64,000 nucleotides of DNA, from the NCBI RefSeq assembly GCF_014196625.1, contig NZ_JACIDZ010000007.1, positions 62,001-126,000 on the forward strand, read 5' to 3'. The position numbers and the translations under genes are program-made. The DNA is from Martelella radicis (GTDB lineage: Bacteria; Pseudomonadota; Alphaproteobacteria; Rhizobiales; Rhizobiaceae). Under the pieces are notes generated by a model that saw only the letters and a list, made by a program, of their open reading frames with translations, did not search any database and was not told the DNA's origin. Positions 17,580 to 26,462 of the stretch are shown one piece after another (the stretch's first letter is position 1; each line of letters opens with the position of its first letter).

Positions 17580-18602
17580 TCAAGTGGTTTTCATTTTGCC
17601 CGCAACTTCCAAGAAGGCGCTCGCCGCCTCCTCTGCCGCCGTCCGGGCTTCGGCGAGAATGGGGTTCATCTGCATGAAGCCATGCACAACACCGGGATAG
17701 AGCCTGTACGTGTCCCGTCGCCCAAGCGCTTCGAGCCGGCGGGCAAGGTTTGCAGTGTCAGAACGCAAGGGGTCGATCGCCGCCGCATTGAGATAGAGCG
17801 GCGGCAGCTTCATAAGCGCCGCGTCATCGGCCTTGAGCGGCGAGACGAACGGGCTTTTTCGAACGGATGTGTCGGGCGTGTAGAAATCCCAGTAGCGCAT
17901 CATCTTCGCGCGCGTCAGGCCGGGTCCCTCGGCGCTGTCGACATAAGAGCGCGAGGCGAAATCGTCGTCGTAGACGCCGTAGAAAAGAAGGCCTGCATCC
18001 GGCAGCGCCCCGCCCTCATCGATCTGGCGCAGCATCAGAGCTAGGGCGAGATTGGCGCCGGCGCTGTCGCCCGACAGCGCGCGCGGACCGCCGAGGCCTG
18101 CGAGCGGCCCGTGCCCTTCAAGCACGGCGTTCCACACCGCTGCGCAATCGTCCAGCCCGGCCGGATAAGGATGCTCGGGCACCAGGCGGTAATCGAAGGT
18201 GAGGACATGGGCGTTTGCTGCGATCGCAAGACGACGGGCGGCATGTTCATGCGTCGCCATGCTGCAGAAGGCCCAGCCACCGCCATGAACGAAGACGATC
18301 AGGCCACGGGCATCGGCCGAAGGGGTCAGGAGACGACAGGCGATGGGATTGCCGGCCGGCCCTTCGATCGCGAAGTCGCCTGCGGCGAAAAGCGCCGGCA
18401 TCTCCCGGTTCCAGCGCGCATTGACCGCTTCGGCCTGGGCGCGCCCGTCCCGGGGCTTCATCAGCGTCGGATCGCCGAGGGCAGCATCCTCTTCGGCAAG
18501 ACGCGCCAGGATGGCCTCCATCTCCGGCGACAGGAGACAATCCCCCGCGCGCGCCTCGAAGCGATCGCCGCCGATATCTTCCCGTGCGCTTCCCCCCGTC
18601 AT
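17580..18602 (-). CDS. Alpha/beta hydrolase, hormone-sensitive-lipase-type esterase
   Basis: The 340-residue cytosolic enzyme carries the HGGGW oxyanion motif (residues 106-110) and the nucleophile elbow GDSAGA with Ser180. The acid (around DPLRSD) and histidine (GVVHGFMQM) of the triad are present. This is the HSL/GDSAG esterase family, which cleaves small acyl esters. It follows the GntR gene by only 4 bases and precedes the sugar-binding protein gene, so deacylation of an imported acylated sugar is a reasonable idea; this is inference from position. Confidence 0.82.
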   Translation of the reverse strand: MTGGSAREDIGGDRFEARAGDCLLSPEMEAILARLAEEDAALGDPTLMKPRDGRAQAEAVNARWNREMPALFAAGDFAIEGPAGNPIACRLLTPSADARGLIVFVHGGGWAFCSMATHEHAARRLAIAANAHVLTFDYRLVPEHPYPAGLDDCAAVWNAVLEGHGPLAGLGGPRALSGDSAGANLALALMLRQIDEGGALPDAGLLFYGVYDDDFASRSYVDSAEGPGLTRAKMMRYWDFYTPDTSVRKSPFVSPLKADDAALMKLPPLYLNAAAIDPLRSDTANLARRLEALGRRDTYRLYPGVVHGFMQMNPILAEARTAAEEAASAFLEVAGKMKTT

Positions 18603-18606
18603 TGCC

Positions 18607-19335
18607 TCATCTCCCCTCGGGCGCGTCTTCCGGCAGAATGCTGGGACCGAATTCGACGATCGTGGTGATGTGGTGGGAGAGCGTCGCGACCGCGGAGTTG
18701 ACGTCGCCGCTGTTCAGAGCCTCGACGATCGCCTCGTGCCGCTCGGCCGTCTCGACCAGATCCCGCCGATCCTTCGAGTTCAGGATCTTGAAGCGATGAT
18801 TGTGGATGAGGCAGCGCCTGAGGATCGGCTGGACGGACGGCAGGTTGGCCGCCTCGTAGAGCTTCAGATGAAATTCGCGGTCAAGCTGGGAGAGAAGATA
18901 GGCATCTTCGGCGCGCGCGGCGCGCACCATGGACATGATGATCTCGAGCAGGCTGTTGCGCAAAAGCGAACCGTAGCGCTGCATGATGCGCGGCACGCCG
19001 CGGCATTCGATCTCGCGACGGACCATGATCAGCTCCCGGGCATCCTCCGCCCTGGAATCGGCGACGAACGTGCCGCGATGCGGCAGGCGGTCGACCAGAC
19101 CATCATGATCAAGCGCAATCAGCGCCTCGCGCGCCGTGCTCTGGCTACAGCCAAAACGCTCGGCGATATCAAGCTCCAGGATGGCGGTGAGCGGCGGAAT
19201 GTCGCCGAGCATGATGTCGCGCTGCAGGTCGCCATAGACCGTCAGGCTGCGCCGCCCGGCGCGCCGGGCGGTCGGAGCAGAAGATCCGGAGGCAGGACCG
19301 CCCCTCGGTTTTCCGAAATTTTCGATCGCCATCAT
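18607..19335 (-). CDS. GntR family transcriptional regulator (FadR/FCD type)
   Basis: The 242-residue protein has an N-terminal winged helix (ELDIAERFGCSQSTAREALIALDHDGLV) and an alpha-helical FCD ligand domain with the metal-binding pattern of this subfamily (YLLSQLDREFHLKLYEAANLP and AIVEALNSGDVNSAVATLSHHI). It is the first gene of the leftward sugar operon and is divergent from the transporter ATPase. A perfect 20-base palindrome 18 bases upstream of its start is a likely binding site, which would couple both directions of transcription. Confidence 0.88.
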   Translation of the reverse strand: MMAIENFGKPRGGPASGSSAPTARRAGRRSLTVYGDLQRDIMLGDIPPLTAILELDIAERFGCSQSTAREALIALDHDGLVDRLPHRGTFVADSRAEDARELIMVRREIECRGVPRIMQRYGSLLRNSLLEIIMSMVRAARAEDAYLLSQLDREFHLKLYEAANLPSVQPILRRCLIHNHRFKILNSKDRRDLVETAERHEAIVEALNSGDVNSAVATLSHHITTIVEFGPSILPEDAPEGR

Positions 19336-19352
19336 TCAATCCATTGCTTGCA

Positions 19353-19372
19353 TATCGATAACGTTATCGATA
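19353..19372. promoter_or_regulatory. Perfect 20-bp palindrome, probable GntR operator
   Basis: TATCGATAACGTTATCGATA is a perfect palindrome centred in the divergent region between the GntR gene (start 19335) and the ABC ATPase gene (start 19529). Its location and symmetry fit a dimeric repressor controlling both units. No experimental data are available. Confidence 0.7.
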
Positions 19373-19528
19373 ATATAGCGATACCAACGGAGCTTGGCAA
19401 GACGAATTTTTCGTCGGGTTCGCCACCAGACACCGAAAACATGATGACCGGTGACGACCGCACAAAACTATGAAACTAAAGGCAATTCCGGGTAAACAGC
19501 ATAGAGCCCGGTCATCCGGGAGGTACTG

Positions 19529-20632
19529 ATGGCAAGCATCGAACTCGAAAAACTGGTCAAGGATTACGGCGCGTTCCGCGCGATTAAAGGTATCGACCTA
19601 TCTATTGAGGATGGGTCTTTTGTGACCTTTGTCGGCCCATCCGGCTGCGGCAAATCCACGCTTCTGCGCATGGTCGCGGGCCTGGAGGAAATCTCCGGCG
19701 GCAGGCTGAAGATCGACGGCAAGGTCGTCAACGACCTTGAGCCGCGCGAACGCGACATCGCCATGGTGTTTCAGGACTATGCGCTCTATCCGCACATGTC
19801 GATTGCCGAGAACATCGGTTTCGGGCTGAAGATGCGCGGTGTCGCCAAGGCCGAGATCGAAAGGCAGGTGCAGGAAGCCGCAGACATCCTGCAGATCACC
19901 CAGTTGCTTGAGCGCAAGCCCGGCCAGCTTTCCGGCGGCCAGCGCCAGCGCGTTGCCATGGGCCGTGCCATCGTCCGCCGTCCGCAGGTCTATCTGTTCG
20001 ATGAACCGCTCTCGAACCTCGACGCCAAGCTGCGCGTCGACATGCGCACGCAGATCAAGCGCCTGCACACGCTCCTGAAGACCACGACCATCTACGTCAC
20101 CCACGACCAGGTCGAAGCGATGACGCTTGCCGACCATATCGTCATCCTCAAGGACGGCGTCATCATGCAGCAGGGCAAGCCGGTCAGCGTCTACGAGCGC
20201 CCGGTAAGCCGCTTTGTCGGCGAGTTCATCGGTTCGCCCAAGATGAACATCATCGAATCCCGTCTGGTATCGGAAGGCGGGCTCACCGAGCTTCGTTTCT
20301 ACGATTTCGCTCTGCCGATCGCAGGCGGAGACGAGAACGGCAAGGCGGTCGAGATCGGTATCCGCCCGGAACACCTTGTTCCCTGCGCGCCCGAGGAAGC
20401 ATTGTTTTCCGCCCGGATCGACGTTCTGGAGCCACTCGGTTCCGATACGCATGCCATCTGCCTTCTCGGCGACACGGAGATCACAGCGCGCCTAGCGCCG
20501 GACCCCACGCTCCAGCCGGGACAGACGCTGCATTTCACCGCGGATGCCGACAAGATTCACTTCTTCGACACCAAGAGCGGCGACCGCCTCGAGTTGGCAG
20601 CAATGCCGATGGCGGTCGGCACCACCGCCTAG
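19529..20632 (+). CDS. Sugar ABC transporter ATP-binding protein (UgpC/MalK-type)
   Basis: The 367-residue ATPase has Walker A GPSGCGKST, the Q-loop FQDYALYPHMS, signature LSGGQRQRVAMGRAIV and Walker B VYLFDEPLSNLDAKLR, followed by the C-terminal regulatory OB-fold (VEIGIRPEHLVPCAPEEALF). GGGAGG is placed well before the ATG. It is the only ATPase adjacent to the 14.4-17.5 kb permeases and is read from the opposite strand, so it probably powers that importer. Such ATPases can also serve several CUT1 systems. Confidence 0.9.
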   Translation: MASIELEKLVKDYGAFRAIKGIDLSIEDGSFVTFVGPSGCGKSTLLRMVAGLEEISGGRLKIDGKVVNDLEPRERDIAMVFQDYALYPHMSIAENIGFGLKMRGVAKAEIERQVQEAADILQITQLLERKPGQLSGGQRQRVAMGRAIVRRPQVYLFDEPLSNLDAKLRVDMRTQIKRLHTLLKTTTIYVTHDQVEAMTLADHIVILKDGVIMQQGKPVSVYERPVSRFVGEFIGSPKMNIIESRLVSEGGLTELRFYDFALPIAGGDENGKAVEIGIRPEHLVPCAPEEALFSARIDVLEPLGSDTHAICLLGDTEITARLAPDPTLQPGQTLHFTADADKIHFFDTKSGDRLELAAMPMAVGTTA

Positions 20633-20705
20633 CGCGTCCCGCCGACACCGCCCGGATTGCGCGATGTCGCGCCAGGCCAGGCAGGCAGGGCGAAAGCGAT
20701 CCGGC

Positions 20706-20725
20706 TTCCCGCCTTCGGGCGGGGA
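20706..20725 (+). terminator. UUCG-loop hairpin after the ATPase gene
   Basis: CCCGCC at 20708-20713 pairs with GGCGGG at 20718-20723 across a TTCG tetraloop, the most stable loop type. There is no T run after it, so termination may be partial or Rho-assisted. Confidence 0.5.
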
Positions 20726-20823
20726 GTTCGAGCAACGATAAGGTTTGCCGCAAACGTGCAGCCGGTCGATCTTCGCCGGCCGGCTGGCTGCGATCAGCTT
20801 GGCCATGTCCGGATTGGCGCGAA

Positions 20824-20856
20824 CGAATATCATTCGACGCGAATGAATGCTATACT
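20824..20856 (+). promoter_or_regulatory. Overlapping inverted repeats and -10 box before the sulfatase maturase
   Basis: TCATTCG-ACG-CGAATGA (20830-20846) is a 17-base palindrome, overlapped by CGAAT-ATC-ATTCG (20824-20836). TATACT follows at 20851-20856, about 90 bases before the start codon. This looks like an operator over a promoter; the regulator is unknown. Confidence 0.5.
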
Positions 20857-20945
20857 CTGCCCTGAAGAGGAGGGCGGATTGGACCTTGCGCGCTTTTTTG
20901 CCCGCATTGCGAAGTCTGCCGGAAATTTCCGCCGGCGGAGACATC

Positions 20946-22220
20946 ATGACCTTGGCGCAGACCCATTCTTCCGAACAGCGTTCCGGCCCGGAACTGGAGG
21001 CCGCTGGATTTGTGGCCAAAGGCCAGACCCATCGTTTTCACGCGATGATCAAGCCCTCCGGAGCCCAGTGCAATCTCGACTGCACCTATTGTTTTTATCT
21101 GCACAAGGAAGGCCTGCTGCACCAGCCCAAGGCGCCACGCATGAGCGACGAGGTGCTCGAGCAGCATATCCGCCAGTATATCGAGGCGCAGGATGGAGAC
21201 GAGGTCGTCTTCAGCTGGCAGGGTGGCGAGCCGACCCTGATGGGCCTGCCGTTCTTCGAGAAGGTCGTCGCGCTTCAGCGCCGTTACGCCAAACAGGGCC
21301 AGCGCATCGAGAACGACCTGCAGACCAATGGCATCCTTCTTGACGAGAAATGGTGCCGCTTTCTCAAGACGGAAGGCTTCCTCGTCGGGCTGTCGATCGA
21401 CGGACCGGAACATCTGCATGACCGCTACCGCGTGAACAAAGCCGGCCGGCCGACCTTCGAGCGCGTCGTCGCCGCCGCGAAGATGCTGCGCGACCACGAG
21501 GTTCCTTTCAGCGCGCTCTGCGTCGTAAACAACGCAAATGCCGAGGAGCCGCTTGCGGTCTATCGTTTTCTTCGCGACGAGATCAGACCGCGAATGATCC
21601 AGTTCATACCCGGCATGGAGAAGAAGGACTTCTTCAAGACCGCGCCGCATCACTGGGACAGAAAACGCCTGCCGCGAGAGAACGCGCGGGCCGCCCGTCC
21701 CGGCCACCCCAATTCGGCGGTCGCTGAATGGTCGGTAAGCCCGGAACAGTGGGGACGTTTCCTGACGACCATCTGGGATGAATGGGAGCGCAATGACTAC
21801 GGCCGCGTGTTTGTCGACCAGTTCGAGAATATCCTGTCTATGCTGCTTGGACAGGGCTCACAGCAATGCGTGACGAGCCGCATCTGCGGAAAGGCGCTGG
21901 CCGTCGAACACAATGGCGATGTCTATAGCTGCGACCACTTCGTTTATCCTGAATTCAAGATCGGCAACCTGCTTGAACGTCACGAGGGCAACCTCGCATT
22001 CGGCGAGCAGCAGCTCAATTTCGGCTTCGACAAATCGCGAAACCTGCCCGGAAAATGCCGGCAATGTCGTTACCTGCAGCTTTGCTGGGGACACTGTCCG
22101 AAGGATCGGTTTCTGAAAACGAAGGACGGAGAGGCCGGTCTTCACTACCTCTGCCACGGCCTGCAACATTTCTATGGCCACGTGATCCAAGCCTGCGACA
22201 GGCTGGCGCGCGGCGGCTGA
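20946..22220 (+). CDS. Anaerobic-type sulfatase-maturating radical SAM enzyme (anSME)
   Basis: This 424-residue protein converts the active-site Ser or Cys of sulfatases into formylglycine, in the cytosol, before export. The radical SAM cluster motif CNLDCTYC (Cys42, Cys46, Cys49) is followed by FSWQGGEPTLMG and LQTNGILLDEKW. The C-terminal SPASM region holds the auxiliary cluster cysteines (SRICGKALAVEHNGDVYSCD, then CRQCRYLQLCWGHCPKDRF). The length and order match anSME/AtsB. The ATG at 20946 follows GGCGGAGAC; a longer reading frame begins upstream but has no good site. The two sulfatase genes nearby are its evident substrates. Confidence 0.93.
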   Translation: MTLAQTHSSEQRSGPELEAAGFVAKGQTHRFHAMIKPSGAQCNLDCTYCFYLHKEGLLHQPKAPRMSDEVLEQHIRQYIEAQDGDEVVFSWQGGEPTLMGLPFFEKVVALQRRYAKQGQRIENDLQTNGILLDEKWCRFLKTEGFLVGLSIDGPEHLHDRYRVNKAGRPTFERVVAAAKMLRDHEVPFSALCVVNNANAEEPLAVYRFLRDEIRPRMIQFIPGMEKKDFFKTAPHHWDRKRLPRENARAARPGHPNSAVAEWSVSPEQWGRFLTTIWDEWERNDYGRVFVDQFENILSMLLGQGSQQCVTSRICGKALAVEHNGDVYSCDHFVYPEFKIGNLLERHEGNLAFGEQQLNFGFDKSRNLPGKCRQCRYLQLCWGHCPKDRFLKTKDGEAGLHYLCHGLQHFYGHVIQACDRLARGG

Positions 22221-22260
22221 CAGGCACAAGCCCGGTCCGACCGCCCTCGCCGCGCTCGGT

Positions 22261-23226
22261 TCAGAATGGAAACGAGACGCTCAGATAGCCGCTTGTGCCC
22301 TCCAGCCGGTTCTTCGCATCGAATTCGCGATAGATCTTGGCACGAAGGGAGACCGGCGTTTTGCCGGCATTGAAATTATAGCCAACCGTGGCGCCCAGGG
22401 CGGCCACACGTCCCTTGAAATCTCCGAGCGATGCGCCTGGTCCGCTGTCGCCGGTTACCTGTTGATAGTAGTAGCCGACAATTCCGGCCGAGAATTGGGA
22501 CGCGAATGTCTTCGTCACGGCGCCCTCGAAATGGAGCTCGGTTCCCGTGACATAATCGGTTTCGGGGTTCTCTCCGTTGAAGGTCACGCCCGCCGCGCCC
22601 GAGGCCTCCCAGCCGGTAAGCGGATCAAGCCAGGTCACCGCCGCGTTCAGATCCGCGCCCCAGCGGTGGAACGCGATATTGGCGACCTCTCCTTTCTGAT
22701 AGTCGCCGATCGGCACGTTGACGAGCGTTCCGGCCATCCAGTGCCAGTTGCCGGAATGCCAGCCAAGACTCGCGCCGATCACAGGATCGCCGATGGAAAA
22801 GATATCGTCACTGATGGACGCGCCAATACCCCCGCCGGCGGACACCGCCGACGCATCGACATTCTGGTAGCCCCAGGGCAAGGTGACCGTCAGTCCCAGA
22901 TTGCCGCCGGCGATCTCTTCCGGAAGAACCCAGAGGCCAGTTGCAAGATCGATGACCGCGGTCGCGTCGATATTTGCGATGACCTGCCCTCCGGCCGGAA
23001 GATCGGCACTGGCCCCGGCGGAGCCCGCGTAGAAATAGATGTCGTTTGCCAGATAGCTTCCGGGCGGCGCAAGAACGCCGGCCATCGGGCCCCTGGACCC
23101 CAGGAGATAAAAGCCCGTGCCCGCTTCGGCCGCCTGCGTCGACGCGCCACCCCCGGCGAATGTCAGCACGCCCGCAAGACCGACGAGCCCGCTACGGAGC
23201 AGTGTAGCCCGAAATTGCTGCATCAT
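22261..23226 (-). CDS. Outer-membrane beta-barrel protein, SphA/phenol MetA-type
   Basis: The 321-residue protein has a signal peptide (about residues 1-34, ending ASTQAAEA) and alternating beta-strand sequence to the end, closing with SVSFPF, a terminal phenylalanine typical of outer-membrane barrels. GSYLANDIYFYAGSAG, GASLGWHSGNWHWMAGTLVNVPIGDY and AATVGYNFNAGK-like strands match the family annotated as transporter or MetA-pathway of phenol degradation, which takes up poorly diffusible compounds. The start at 23226 is the second of two adjacent ATGs after GCAGGG. It is followed by a frameshifted relative on the same strand upstream. Confidence 0.75.
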   Translation of the reverse strand: MMQQFRATLLRSGLVGLAGVLTFAGGGASTQAAEAGTGFYLLGSRGPMAGVLAPPGSYLANDIYFYAGSAGASADLPAGGQVIANIDATAVIDLATGLWVLPEEIAGGNLGLTVTLPWGYQNVDASAVSAGGGIGASISDDIFSIGDPVIGASLGWHSGNWHWMAGTLVNVPIGDYQKGEVANIAFHRWGADLNAAVTWLDPLTGWEASGAAGVTFNGENPETDYVTGTELHFEGAVTKTFASQFSAGIVGYYYQQVTGDSGPGASLGDFKGRVAALGATVGYNFNAGKTPVSLRAKIYREFDAKNRLEGTSGYLSVSFPF

Positions 23227-23296
23227 CCCTGCCCTGCCTTTTTTTGCGAAATCCAATTCAAATGGCGCCTCGACACCGGGACACTCGCGCGATGCG

Positions 23297-24095
23297 TCAC
23301 TTGGGAAACACGAAATTCATCACGAAGCGCGCTCCGAAACCGCCTGGCCCGCCTGCCGGGCTTTCCGCCCAGTATCGCAGCCCAACCTGGAAATTGACGG
23401 GCTGGTCGCCAAGGACGACGAGCTTCCCGACCGTCGCGTTGACCGGCACGGCCCAACTGTCGGCCAGCCAGTCGTAGGTGGTTTCGGTATTGAGCCCGAA
23501 CGACCATGCGCTCTCGGTCGTGTATGTCAGAAAGGGCTGAAGAAAAGTCGCGTTGACATCCCTCCGCGCATCGTCCCCGGCGAAGGACCAGATGTGGTTG
23601 GCAAGAATACCGACCGTCCAGGGGCCGGTAATATCGAGCACGGCCGCAGTCGGCCCGGCGCCCCATTTGCTAAGGCCCATGAGATCGTCTGTCGCCGTCG
23701 GGTAGAGAAAAACCGGTCCGGCACCCCATGTAATGCCGCTTTCGGACGGATCCTTCGGCGACAGAAAAAAGCTCTGGACCGTGTCGCCCAAGCCGAACTG
23801 GGTGCCCGACCTGCCGGCGGTTTCCCGCTGCCAGGTAACCGGCACGATCGTCCGCGTGATCAGGTTCCAATCGTCATTCAGGGAGAAGGGGACAACCGGC
23901 TGTATGTTGAGGGTAGCCCGATCGCCCCCCCGCACTGCCGATGCTGCCGTCATAATTGAACTGCAATGGTACGCTGATCAGGTTGGCGACCGGATTGCTG
24001 AGCTGCTTGGCCAGTTCCTCATTATCCTCGGCACGCGCGCAGATCGCGGCCGACAGCAGCGCAAGCGTGGCGCAGGCAACACAGCTCTTCTTCAT
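23297..24095 (-). pseudogene. Outer-membrane protein of the LAKQLSNPV family, broken by one base in a C run
   Basis: The N-terminal 70 codons give a signal peptide (MKKSCVACATLALLSAAICARA) and EELAKQLSNPVANLISVPLQ, and a second frame continues RATLNIQPVVPFSLNDDWNL through to NFVFPK. These two halves match a single outer-membrane family of about 270 residues (often mis-named neuromedin U). The switch falls at a run of seven C bases (23925-23931 on the given strand, seven G in the mRNA); six would restore the frame. It may be a true pseudogene, a phase-variable switch or a sequencing error. GGAGGG precedes the ATG at 24095. Confidence 0.85.
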
Positions 24096-24216
24096 GCGAA
24101 AACCCTCCGGTCGCACGGCAAGTTCGGTTTTATGTTTCTAAAGGCGATATCACGCCGGATGGCCGCTGGATCGGCGCCATCCGGTCAAAAGTACACAAAG
24201 CAGGCCAGTCGCCAGC

Positions 24217-25896
24217 CTATTGAAGGCCGCTGCTGAGGTAATCCTCTATGAGGTTCGACATGTCGAACGATGCCCCACCCTGGACCGGCGGGTATTGCGC
24301 AAGCGACGCCAGATGCTGCTCGATCAGCGCGCCCATTGGCTGCACCAGCCAGGATACCTTCTGCATGAGATGGCCATAGGCATCGACGGAATCGTAACTC
24401 TCGAACGGATCCATTCTGAGATTGAAGACCAGAGGCGCCGTTCTTGGAACAAGGTTGGCGTAATAATCCTCCTTGGTCGAGAAATGGAACTTCCACGGGC
24501 CCATGCGCACGGCGGTCAGATCGCTCTCGTAATAATGGAAGATGTGATCGCGCGCGGAGTGATCGCTCTCGCCAGTCCAGTAAGGCAGGTTGTTTTCCCC
24601 GTCGATATACTGGCTCTTTTCCTCCAGCATCATGGCTTTCACGTCCTCGACACCGGCTGCTGCCGCGAGTGATGTAAACATGTCCTGATGTGCCTGGATG
24701 CCGTTGAGGATCTGACCCGCAGGAACGACGCCGGGCCATCGCAACATGGAAAGCACCCTCACACCGCCCTCATAGGTGGTCATCTTCTCGCCGCGGAACG
24801 GCGTGGTGCCGCCATGCGGCCAGGAACTGTGCTCCGGCCCGTTATCGGTCGAATACCAGACGATCGTGTTGTCGCTCAGGCCGTTGTCATCGAGCCAGTC
24901 GAGAATGACGCCGACATCATGGTCATGCTGCAGCATGCCTGATCCGTACATATCCGCCTCGGAGGTATATTCCTCCGCGGCATAGCGCCATTCCTCGTTG
25001 AGCCGCGTGTAGAGATGCATGCGGCTGGTATTGATCCATACGAAGAAGGGCTCGTCCGCATCCACCGCGGCCGACATGAAGTCGATGGCGCGCGGAATGA
25101 CCTCGGCCCCATCGAAGTTCTTCATCCGCTCCTGCGTCAACGGCCCGGTATCCTCGATCGTCTGCTTGCCAATCCGGCCGAAACGCGGCTGCTCGGTCGG
25201 GTCGTCATAGTCAGTTGCCTTCGAATGCAGGACGCCGCGCGTTCCGAAGCGCTCTTCGTAATCCTCGAGGCTGCCCGAGAAGGCTTCGCCGAAGCGCTGG
25301 TAATCGCGTTGTTCGGCCTCTTCCTGCGTGTTGAGATGGTAGAGATTGCCGAAGAACTCGTCGAACCCGTGAGCGGTCGGCAAATGCTCGTTGCGGTCGC
25401 CGAGATGATTTTTGCCGAACTGTCCTGTGCGATAGCCCGCGCCCTTCATGACCGCGGCGAGACTGGGTGAAGCGGCCTGAAGTCCGAGCGCCGAACCCGG
25501 CTGCCCGACGGTCGTCATGCCTGAACGGATCGGGTATTGCCCCGTAATGAAGGCTGCTCTACCGGCTGTGGAACTCGGCTGAGCGTAATGATCGGTGAAA
25601 CGAATGCCTTCATTGCCGATGCGGTCAATATTCGGCGTCCAATAGCCCATCGTCCCCATGCCATAGGCGGAGACATTCTGCCATCCGATGTCATCGCCCC
25701 AGATGACAAGGATGTTCGGCCGCCTTGCGGTTGCAGGCTGCTGCGCTCGCGCCCGGCCGGGCCCGGCGACGGTCGCCGTCGTCGCGATCGTGGTAAAAGC
25801 CGCCAGCACGCTTGAACTCAAGAGCAGGTTCCGGCGGGTCACCCCACCGGTCGCGCCGGTCGTTTCCTGTGCGTCATCATGGGCATCGTCATCCAT
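24217..25896 (-). CDS. Tat-exported sulfatase with serine at the formylglycine site
   Basis: The 559-residue protein is an arylsulfatase-like enzyme of the alkaline phosphatase superfamily. [21 protein letters not shown] provides metal ligands. The modification site reads SSTAGR (Ser109 in place of Cys, then T-A-G-R113), which can be read by an anSME but not by an aerobic FGE. The N-terminus has a twin-arginine signal ([15 protein letters not shown], Arg21-Arg22). [12 protein letters not shown]-type metal and substrate residues lie in the middle ([14 protein letters not shown]). It should act in the periplasm on a sulfate ester. It faces the ABC-sulfatase operon across an AT-rich region. Confidence 0.9.
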   Translation of the reverse strand: MDDDAHDDAQETTGATGGVTRRNLLLSSSVLAAFTTIATTATVAGPGRARAQQPATARRPNILVIWGDDIGWQNVSAYGMGTMGYWTPNIDRIGNEGIRFTDHYAQPSSTAGRAAFITGQYPIRSGMTTVGQPGSALGLQAASPSLAAVMKGAGYRTGQFGKNHLGDRNEHLPTAHGFDEFFGNLYHLNTQEEAEQRDYQRFGEAFSGSLEDYEERFGTRGVLHSKATDYDDPTEQPRFGRIGKQTIEDTGPLTQERMKNFDGAEVIPRAIDFMSAAVDADEPFFVWINTSRMHLYTRLNEEWRYAAEEYTSEADMYGSGMLQHDHDVGVILDWLDDNGLSDNTIVWYSTDNGPEHSSWPHGGTTPFRGEKMTTYEGGVRVLSMLRWPGVVPAGQILNGIQAHQDMFTSLAAAAGVEDVKAMMLEEKSQYIDGENNLPYWTGESDHSARDHIFHYYESDLTAVRMGPWKFHFSTKEDYYANLVPRTAPLVFNLRMDPFESYDSVDAYGHLMQKVSWLVQPMGALIEQHLASLAQYPPVQGGASFDMSNLIEDYLSSGLQ

Positions 25897-26462
25897 TCCA
25901 GCCTCCCTAGCCCCGCCTTACGGCAGGTGGAAAAGAACAATTGATGCACTGCGTAATTTGATTAAATCTTAGAAAACGAAGGACACTCTAACATATTTTT
26001 GCAAAAACAAAAACCTCTAACAATATTTTTCCAAACTCAACTAATGGTTTTGCATATCATATAAATAAAACTTCCTTTTCCGTTCATGTTTTACCGTTTT
26101 ATTCATTCTTCTATCTCAAAAATCGCAAGCACAAACCAAAATAGTCTCAACCTTTTTTTCGCCGCCCGAAAAACCGCATGATTGCGAGAGGTATTGGGCT
26201 CTTGCCGGCCCCAGGTGACGGCATCAATCAGATGCGGATCGGACCAACGCCTCACCAAAAAAAGCAGATGCGCACCGCCGCCACGCGCTGTGCGGAAGGC
26301 TCTCGCCCGGCGAGGCGAGGGCGCGCAGATATGTAAACGAACGTTGACCTTCAGAAACCCGAACGGTCTCTTGACTCATCGCTAGTAAAACTTTACTAAA
26401 ACTTACCAGGAGGCGCTGAAGGGTTCGTGGAGGGACCCGAGGCGAAACGGGAGAAACATATA
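25897..26462. promoter_or_regulatory. AT-rich divergent promoter region of the sulfatase locus
   Basis: No gene is seen in these 566 bases. From about 25920 to 26160 the sequence is strikingly AT-rich compared with both neighbours. It contains a direct repeat (CTCTAACATATTTTTGCAAA at 25986-26005 and a near copy at 26015-26035), a short hairpin TTTTTCG/CGAAAAA (26155-26173), and near the right end a TTGACT box and an inverted repeat. Promoters for both directions are probably here. Confidence 0.65.
26371..26398 (+). promoter_or_regulatory. TTGACT -35 box overlapping a TAGTAAA inverted repeat
   Basis: TTGACT (26371-26376) resembles a -35 box and is followed by TAGTAAA-AC-TTTACTA (26383-26398), a 7-base inverted repeat covering the -10 position. 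The LacI-type regulator encoded at the end of the downstream operon is a candidate to bind it. Confidence 0.45.

Larger units (their letters stand above)
20633..20945 (+). other. Gap between ATPase and sulfatase maturase: hairpin and promoter region
   Basis: No gene is seen here. The first part holds a UUCG-tetraloop hairpin (20706-20725) that could end the ATPase transcript. The second part holds an inverted repeat at 20830-20846 and a TATACT box at 20851-20856, so the maturase gene probably has its own promoter. Confidence 0.6.
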
